A stretch of DNA of 8,749 nt from NCBI GenBank assembly GCA_002405485.1, contig DHLW01000169.1, forward strand, positions 1 to 8,749, given 5' to 3'. Positions 5,098 through 8,749 of this stretch are shown piece by piece (the first letter of the stretch is position 1; the number at the start of each line of letters is the position of its first letter). The stretch is from Phycisphaerales bacterium UBA4658 (GTDB lineage Bacteria > Planctomycetota > Phycisphaerae > Phycisphaerales > UBA1924). The notes beneath the pieces were generated by a model. The model had not been told where the DNA came from. It was given only the letters and a program-made list of their open reading frames with translations, and did no database searches. A program made the position numbers and the translations under genes.

Positions 5098-7311
5098 TCA
5101 GACGACAGCCGCCCGATCGCCCCCGGCCGCGGGTTCGCGGGCCGTCCACGCGCCCGGCGTCTGTGTGCCCATGTCGATGCGCATCTGCGTCAGCAGGTGC
5201 GCTCCGGCCCGGCGGGCTCGCGTCTGAACCCTCAGGTCGGGCTCGGTTCGGACCGTCTCCGCGACGGCGGCGGCCAGGGCCTCGCGAATCCGCGGCGCGG
5301 GGGTGATCCCCGCCACCCGCTCGGCGAGCCAGAGGCCCGAGATCCGGTGCATCGGCCGGTCGTCGCTCAGCAGCGGCGCCACGCGCGGCAGGATGTCTTC
5401 CAGCCGCTCGCGGGCCACGGCAGCCAGAACCGCGGCCCGGGCCGCAGACGCGCGGACCCGATGCTGCTCATCGTTCTTGAACTCCACGATGGCCGAGGCC
5501 AGCACGCCCGATTCCTCGGCGATCGAGCCGCGAAGGCGGGCCGCTCGAGCCAGCGCGTCCAGAGCGTTGGCTCGAACCCGCGCGTCAGGATGCCGAAGGC
5601 ACCGATGCACAGCGTGCTGAGCCGCCGGTGAGGGCAGGTCCGCAAGCAGCGTGATCGCCGCGGCGGCACAGTGAAGCAGATCGCGTCGCTCCGGCGAGAT
5701 CTGGCCACTCTCCGCCACCGGCTCGGCAGAGCGGTGCACGATCGTCAGCAGCTCGAGCTCGATGCCGGCGCCGAGGCCAAGGGCTCTGGCCGAGGCGATC
5801 GCGGCGATTCGGCGATCCAGCGGGCCGGAACGCACCGCCTCCTGGATCATCCTGACAAGGGTCTCGTCGCCGGCGCTCAGCATCCGGCGGGCGTTCAGTC
5901 GGCCCTGGGAGGACGGGCCGAGCGGGTCCAGCGATCGACTCAGTCGCGTCGCCTGCATTCGCACGGACCGGTGGGGCGAACGCTCAAGCACGCGGAGCGT
6001 TCGATGCAGTTGATCGGGCGCGATCCGGGACCTGGCCGAGGGCAGGGTCATTCGCAGCAGCCCGCAGCGGGCCACACGCGCATCCTCGTCAAAGACGAAG
6101 TCGGCCCCAGCGCCGGATGTCCAGTCCGATTCGCGAGAGAGCTCCAGGAGTGCGGCAAGCCGGACACGCGGCGACCCGTGGGCCAGCAGCGGCTCCAGAC
6201 GGGCCGAGAGCCCCCGACCGTCGACACACGCAAGCCACCGCGGAGCCCACGCCGCCGGACCGGGAGCGAGAGATTCGAGCGTCTGCGCGCTGATGTCCAG
6301 CCCGGAGCAACGGCCTCGCCGCACGCCCTCGCGCGACCGTTCGAGGGCGGCAGAACGATCCGGATTCGCCAGCAGATGGCCTCGTTCCAGAACGCGACCG
6401 ATCCCGTCGGCATCGGTGGAGAGCCCGAGCCGATCCACGCATGCGGTGCGCCACGCGTCGATGGTCATGCACATCCAGGCCGCTTCTCGAGTCGCCAGCG
6501 CGTCTCCCCGCCGGAGCATGCCGCGCAGCACCATGTGGGCGGGGTGATCGGCGTCTGCAAGCAGGGTGCGTGCGTGCTCCCGCGATCCGCGGGCCGCCGC
6601 CGGTGTTGGGCCGAGCACCAGCAGCAACGCCCCGAGCGTCTCCCGCCGCCGATGCGCATCGAAGCCACCTGCGCATTGCGCGACCGTTCGCCGCACCGCT
6701 TCGCGAGCAACCGGGTCCAGCGCGGGTTCCTGCCCAAGCCGCGTGGCCAGGGCGAGCACGGCGGCCCCGGCCTGCTCAGCCACGATCGGATCGCGGTCGC
6801 TCAGCAGCGCGTGCAGGAGCGACATGGCGTGCGGATCGCACAACACGCCCACGAGTGTCGCCACCGATGCGCGGGCCGTGGGGTTTGGATCGAGCGCGGC
6901 GATGGCGCATGCCCGAGGCCAGACGCCCTGACCCCGCCCCACGACGCGGGCCCGATGCCCGGGCTCCAGCCGCGTCCAGACGCCGGCGACGATTGCCAGC
7001 GCGTCCGGTCCGCTCCGCGTGTCGGCAAGCTCCAGAAGACTGTCGCAGATGTGCGCCGTCTGCTCGGGCGATGCGCCGGCGAGGGCCAGGCCGTAGCCCA
7101 TGATCTCCGCTTCAAGGTCGCGCCCCCCGAGCGCCACCCGGGCCCGATCCACAAGACCTCGCGCACGATGGGCAAGCGCTTCCAGCCCAGCCGCGCCTCC
7201 GCTGAGAGGCGACCCACGCATTTCGGGGGGCGCAGCGTCAAGGGAAGGCCCTGTCGGCGATTGTCGATTCGCGGATGTCGTCTGGGCCACTCGGGGAGCC
7301 ATGCGGCGCAC
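5098..7311 (-). CDS. Large HEAT-like helical-repeat protein
   Basis: The 737-residue product has no signal peptide or membrane helix. After a Pro/Ser-rich N-terminus (about 1-38) it is a run of degenerate paired helices of the HEAT type, recognisable by an Asp/Pro turn followed by VR.xA..AL: DPNPTARASVATL (141-153), DRDPIVAEQAGAAVLAL (172-188), SPRVRLAALLELS (380-392), HRSVRMQATRLS (447-458), HPDARVRANALDALARAA (574-591), QHRVRASAARAAVLAA (616-631) and RPMHRISGLWLAERV (652-666). HEAT arrays act as scaffolds binding protein or nucleic acid; no catalytic motif is visible. The GTG at 7311 has AGG 6 nt upstream, whereas the ATG at 7302 lies 15 nt from it, so the GTG is slightly favoured. It is 107 nt upstream of the TraB-family gene on the same strand. 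The coding call is secure from length and repeats; the role is unknown. A long opposite-strand frame here is a shadow. Confidence 0.85.
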   Translation of the reverse strand: MRRMAPRVAQTTSANRQSPTGPSLDAAPPEMRGSPLSGGAAGLEALAHRARGLVDRARVALGGRDLEAEIMGYGLALAGASPEQTAHICDSLLELADTRSGPDALAIVAGVWTRLEPGHRARVVGRGQGVWPRACAIAALDPNPTARASVATLVGVLCDPHAMSLLHALLSDRDPIVAEQAGAAVLALATRLGQEPALDPVAREAVRRTVAQCAGGFDAHRRRETLGALLLVLGPTPAAARGSREHARTLLADADHPAHMVLRGMLRRGDALATREAAWMCMTIDAWRTACVDRLGLSTDADGIGRVLERGHLLANPDRSAALERSREGVRRGRCSGLDISAQTLESLAPGPAAWAPRWLACVDGRGLSARLEPLLAHGSPRVRLAALLELSRESDWTSGAGADFVFDEDARVARCGLLRMTLPSARSRIAPDQLHRTLRVLERSPHRSVRMQATRLSRSLDPLGPSSQGRLNARRMLSAGDETLVRMIQEAVRSGPLDRRIAAIASARALGLGAGIELELLTIVHRSAEPVAESGQISPERRDLLHCAAAAITLLADLPSPAAQHAVHRCLRHPDARVRANALDALARAARLRGSIAEESGVLASAIVEFKNDEQHRVRASAARAAVLAAVARERLEDILPRVAPLLSDDRPMHRISGLWLAERVAGITPAPRIREALAAAVAETVRTEPDLRVQTRARRAGAHLLTQMRIDMGTQTPGAWTAREPAAGGDRAAVV

Positions 7312-7320
7312 ACTCTACCT

Positions 7321-7373
7321 GTTGCGGTGCAGGACTCGGCATTATCGAACAAGTTGTATGTGATTCCCGCAAC
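7321..7373. repeat. 7-bp inverted repeat in the divergent promoter region
   Basis: GTTGCGG at 7321-7327 and CCGCAAC at 7367-7373 are perfect inverted copies, centre to centre about 46 nt, flanking the GATAAT box. They could be paired operator half-sites for a regulator of the two divergent genes. A 7-bp match may also be chance. Confidence 0.25.
7341..7346 (-). promoter_or_regulatory. Candidate -10 box for the HEAT gene
   Basis: On the minus strand this reads GATAAT, five of six matches to TATAAT, and ends 29 nt before the GTG at 7311. No good -35 lies 16-18 nt upstream. The spacer 7312-7474 is clearly more AT-rich than the surrounding genes, as expected for a divergent promoter region. Confidence 0.35.
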
Positions 7374-7474
7374 TTTTCGCTTGCCAGTGCGGAACACATA
7401 CGGTGAAATACGCACGCGGACCGCGTTCGTCCGCGCGTCGTCGGACCGACATCCTGTTCTCAGGGCTGCGATTC

Positions 7475-8023
7475 ATGAATCTCTCTTCGCGTTCCGCGTC
7501 CATGGCCTTGGCGTACCAGTTGTTTTTGTACCGCAAGCCCCTGCATCCTGAGATCATGCAGCTCAAGGGACGAAAGGTCTTGTCGCACGGGCGATACGAC
7601 CTGGAGGCCTGGATTTCCGCGGGCGGGCACATGCTCCGGTTTCGTCATGGGTCGTTTTCCTGCTGCGAGCTGCTGACCGACCAGGATGACCGATTGCCGG
7701 TGGACGGGGCGGTGACGGGTTTTCCCTGTTCCGGCGAGCATGAGTTCGAGCATCGCTTCGGAGCCGAGAAGGTCGTGTACACCACCAGCATCCAGACAGA
7801 GAACCTGAGCGAGAACCTGTATCGCTCGACCTATGACGAGATGCTGGACTACGCCCGGCAGACCGAGGCCCTGACCCACAAGTGGGCGGATGATCAGGGT
7901 CGCAGGTGCCTGTCTCTTCTGGATCTGCAGCGCTTGAGCAAGGAAGTGCACTGCCAGGGGTATCACCTCGTGGCCGGGACGGGGCTGGTGCTGCGAACCC
8001 AGACGATCTTCCAGCACGTGTGA
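7475..8023 (+). CDS. DUF2617-family protein
   Basis: The 182-residue product matches DUF2617 in length and layout as I recall the family: LAYQLFLYRKPLHPE near the start (12-26), a Tyr-x-x-x-Trp-Ile strand followed by GHML (51-54), TTSIQTENLSENLY (103-116), and the closing LVLRTQTIF (171-179). No catalytic residues are known to me and the biochemical role is undetermined. It has no signal peptide and is probably cytosolic. Three starts are possible: GTG 7403, ATG 7475 and ATG 7502. ATG 7475 is chosen because AGGG (7462-7465) lies 9 nt upstream, and the family-like sequence begins soon after; the residues from 7403 are Arg-rich and not family-like. ATG 7502 would give 173 residues and cannot be excluded. 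The gene is divergent from the HEAT gene. Its last 31 coding bases recur with three mismatches at 8328-8358. Confidence 0.75.
   Translation: MNLSSRSASMALAYQLFLYRKPLHPEIMQLKGRKVLSHGRYDLEAWISAGGHMLRFRHGSFSCCELLTDQDDRLPVDGAVTGFPCSGEHEFEHRFGAEKVVYTTSIQTENLSENLYRSTYDEMLDYARQTEALTHKWADDQGRRCLSLLDLQRLSKEVHCQGYHLVAGTGLVLRTQTIFQHV
7988..8018 (+). repeat. Repeat copy A: coding 3' end of the DUF2617 gene
   Basis: This 31-bp segment encodes VLRTQTIFQH in the DUF2617 product. It matches 8328-8358 at 28 of 31 positions in direct orientation. Two of the three differences are silent third-base changes and the third changes Gln to Glu. Confidence 0.7.
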
Positions 8024-8048
8024 TTGGCGTCTGCCGAGCGCCCCGGAC

Positions 8049-8219
8049 TCACGGGCGAAGCCGCGCTGCGAGCAGCACTCCGGTGCCGCCGATGACCAGG
8101 CCGTCTTTGCGGAGAGCACGCAACTCATCGAATCGTTCCGGTGCGGAGAAGTCGATACCGGTCTCGGCGAGCACGTTGGTCACGAGGTGTAGACCGGCAG
8201 GTGGCCCGATCTCGCCCAT
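8049..8219 (-). pseudogene. Gene-like minus-strand remnant
   Basis: A 56-codon frame from ATG 8219 to TGA 8049 has strongly coding-like codon use for this genome (third positions mostly G or C, codons such as GTG, CTC, GAG, ATC, GAC) and a natural-looking sequence: HLVTNVLAETGIDFSAPE, FDELRALRKDG, then a hydrophobic LVIGGTGVLLAA ending RLRP. No ribosome site precedes the ATG. In another frame, a 32-codon stretch from ATG 8278 (MKCHHLAALGEVLARS) ends at 8180, so an old frameshift between the two is conceivable. I could not assign a family; the end only loosely recalls the last helix of DoxX-type proteins. It is either the decayed 3' end of a gene or a short unrecognised gene, convergent with the DUF2617 gene. 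Confidence 0.35.
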
Positions 8220-8327
8220 ACGCGGGGGACCGAACGTGCCAGAACCTCGCCCAACGCCGCGAGGTGGTGGCACTTCATGCCTCAGCCAACAGCGGCGAGG
8301 TCTGGCCACCCGCCAGGGTCCGGATTC

Positions 8328-8358
8328 GTGCTGCGGACGCAGACGATCTTCGAGCACG
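8328..8358 (+). pseudogene. Repeat copy B: fragment of a second DUF2617 3' end
   Basis: In frame this encodes VLRTQTIFEH, nearly the same as the end of the intact gene 340 bp upstream, preceded by GSGF where the intact gene has GTGL. DUF2617 proteins end in TQT(L/I)FE-like sequence, so this reads as the tail of a lost paralogue or a partial tandem duplication. Similarity fades quickly upstream, and the frame continues downstream into Pro-rich sequence with no stop where one would be expected. A short mobile repeat carried by both loci is the alternative. Confidence 0.5.
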
Positions 8359-8365
8359 GCGAATT

Positions 8366-8388
8366 CCCTCCACCCCCTCCCCCCACCC
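8366..8388 (-). other. C-rich tract, potential G-quadruplex on the minus strand
   Basis: C runs at 8366-8368, 8373-8377, 8379-8384 and 8386-8388 give four G runs of 3-6 on the minus strand with loops of 1 to 4 nt. It lies just after the DUF2617-tail fragment in DNA without an intact gene. Confidence 0.45.
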
Positions 8389-8401
8389 AGGCCGGAAAGA
8401 C

Positions 8402-8442
8402 CTTCACCATGGAGGCACGAAGACGCACGGGGGGAGATGGGG
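8402..8442 (+). repeat. GGAGGCACG-type dispersed intergenic repeat
   Basis: The run TTCACCATGGAGGCACGAAG, continuing with ACGCACGG and GGGG, resembles the CACGGAGGCACGGAGG-type repeats often seen between genes in planctomycetes and some other environmental bacteria. Translated by mistake, such repeats give HHGG-T-x-THGG or TTEARR-like peptides; here HHGGTKTHGG and FTMEARRR. It is only one diverged unit. Recognition is from memory of such sequences, not from an alignment. Confidence 0.45.
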
Positions 8443-8560
8443 AGCGTGTTCTGCGCCAGGCACATCGAGCGCGTAGAGCCGCGGTCGATGGCACGGCGTG
8501 ATGCCGCGAGGGTGCAAAGAGGTGGTCGGTGACACCTGGCGACCGTGGCGGGTTGCCCGC

Positions 8561-8578
8561 GATCTCGCCTTCGAGATC
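8561..8578 (+). terminator. Perfect 7-bp hairpin with 4-nt loop
   Basis: GATCTCG (8561-8567) and CGAGATC (8572-8578) form a perfect stem with loop CCTT, followed by TTCGTT. It sits 35 nt before the lipoprotein start. It could terminate anything transcribed from the left or serve as an operator for the lipoprotein gene. No long T tract supports a strong terminator. Confidence 0.3.
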
Positions 8579-8598
8579 TTCGTTGGTCCCGATCGGGT

Positions 8599-8604
8599 TA
8601 CGAT
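8599..8604 (+). promoter_or_regulatory. Candidate -10 box for the lipoprotein gene
   Basis: TACGAT (four of six matches to TATAAT) ends 9 nt before the ATG at 8614, with no Shine-Dalgarno sequence between. This would give a leaderless or nearly leaderless transcript, as proposed for the hydrolase. Confidence 0.25.
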
Positions 8605-8613
8605 CTGTCGCTC

Positions 8614-8749
8614 ATGAACACGACGCTGCCCGCCGCTTTCCTGAGGTTCGTCCTTCTCGCGCCGATGGTGTTCGCTGCTGGGTGTTCCCAGTCGCGTCCG
8701 TCGTCGCCCGAGGTGAGTGGTTCGGCGGCTGCAGCGGCGGGGGGGGGGC
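8614..8749 (+). CDS. Lipoprotein, N-terminal part only
   Basis: The frame opens MNTTLPAAFLRFVLLAPMVF and continues AAGCSQSRPS. A short N-terminal region with one Arg, a hydrophobic core and the lipobox FAAGC with Cys24 make a clear lipoprotein signal peptide, so the mature protein should be lipidated and membrane-anchored. After the Cys comes a Ser/Pro/Ala/Gly-rich linker, and the frame is still open at the window edge (45 codons seen). The functional domain lies outside the window, so no function can be given. Visible codons end in three GGG codons within a run of ten G (8739-8748). No ribosome site is apparent; start choice rests on the signal peptide. Confidence 0.7.
   Translation, partial: MNTTLPAAFLRFVLLAPMVFAAGCSQSRPSSPEVSGSAAAAAGGG

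Larger units (their letters stand above)
8024..8613. other. Gene-poor region with remnants and repeats
   Basis: This 590-nt stretch has no intact gene I can defend. It holds, left to right, the minus-strand coding-like remnant, the second DUF2617 tail, the C-rich tract, the GGAGGCACG-type repeat and the perfect hairpin described separately. Open frames crossing it on both strands have low-complexity, Arg/Pro-rich translations. It looks like a site of repeated insertion and decay. Confidence 0.5.

Noticed and set aside
7403..7474. N-terminal extension of the DUF2617 protein from GTG 7403
   Set aside because: It is Arg-rich, not family-like, and lacks a good ribosome site.
5671..7551. Very long + strand open frame (626 codons) opposite the HEAT gene
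   Set aside because: The translation is Arg/Pro/Gly-rich with no motif, whereas the minus strand shows regular helical repeats. Long antisense frames are expected at this GC content.
7460..8128. Minus-strand open frame (222 codons) opposite DUF2617
   Set aside because: The conserved DUF2617 pattern is on the + strand and the minus translation shows no motif.
7906..8532. + strand 208-codon open frame through the gene-poor region
   Set aside because: It begins inside the DUF2617 gene in another frame and is Arg/Pro-rich, driven by repeats and the C-rich tract.
1..8749. tRNA, CRISPR array, insertion sequence or phage genes
   Set aside because: No cloverleaf, regularly spaced repeat array, transposase motif or terminal inverted repeats were seen on either strand by eye.

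Overview
This is an 8.7 kb GC-rich window that most resembles a planctomycete chromosome, probably of the Phycisphaerae. That placement is inferred from four things: a DUF4114-type protein with a PAP-type PEP-CTERM anchor, a DUF2617-type protein, a lipoprotein gene, and repeat-laden intergenic DNA. No marker gene is present to fix the taxonomy. I see no rRNA, tRNA, CRISPR array, transposase or phage gene.

Left part (1-3547, all on +). A four-helix membrane protein is followed 18 nt later by a ROK-family sugar kinase, probably as one operon. The kinase keeps the catalytic Asp and the phosphate loop but has lost every ligand of the usual ROK zinc site. Next, after about 250 nt without a convincing gene, comes a secreted DUF4114-like protein with a C-terminal sorting signal, and then a cytosolic alpha/beta hydrolase with Ser-Asp-His residues in place.

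Middle part (3560-7311, all on -). Two genes run toward the hydrolase. The upstream one encodes a 737-residue HEAT-like helical-repeat protein. The downstream one encodes an exported TraB/GumN-family protein whose two halves are separated by an inserted domain that looks like the C-terminal domain of the type II secretion pseudopilin GspG. This chimera is the most unusual thing in the window. The HEAT gene and a DUF2617-type gene (+) are transcribed divergently from a relatively AT-rich spacer of about 160 nt.

Right part (8024-8749). About 590 nt lack an intact gene but are not featureless. They hold a gene-like minus-strand remnant, a second copy of the last 31 nt of the DUF2617 coding region, a C-rich tract (potential G-quadruplex on the minus strand), a GGAGGCACG-type dispersed repeat and a perfect small hairpin. 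A lipoprotein gene then begins and runs off the window in a G10 tract.

The genes do not form an evident pathway. The only unit I would treat as functional partners on sequence grounds are the membrane protein with the ROK kinase and, more tentatively, the HEAT protein with the TraB/GspG chimera.
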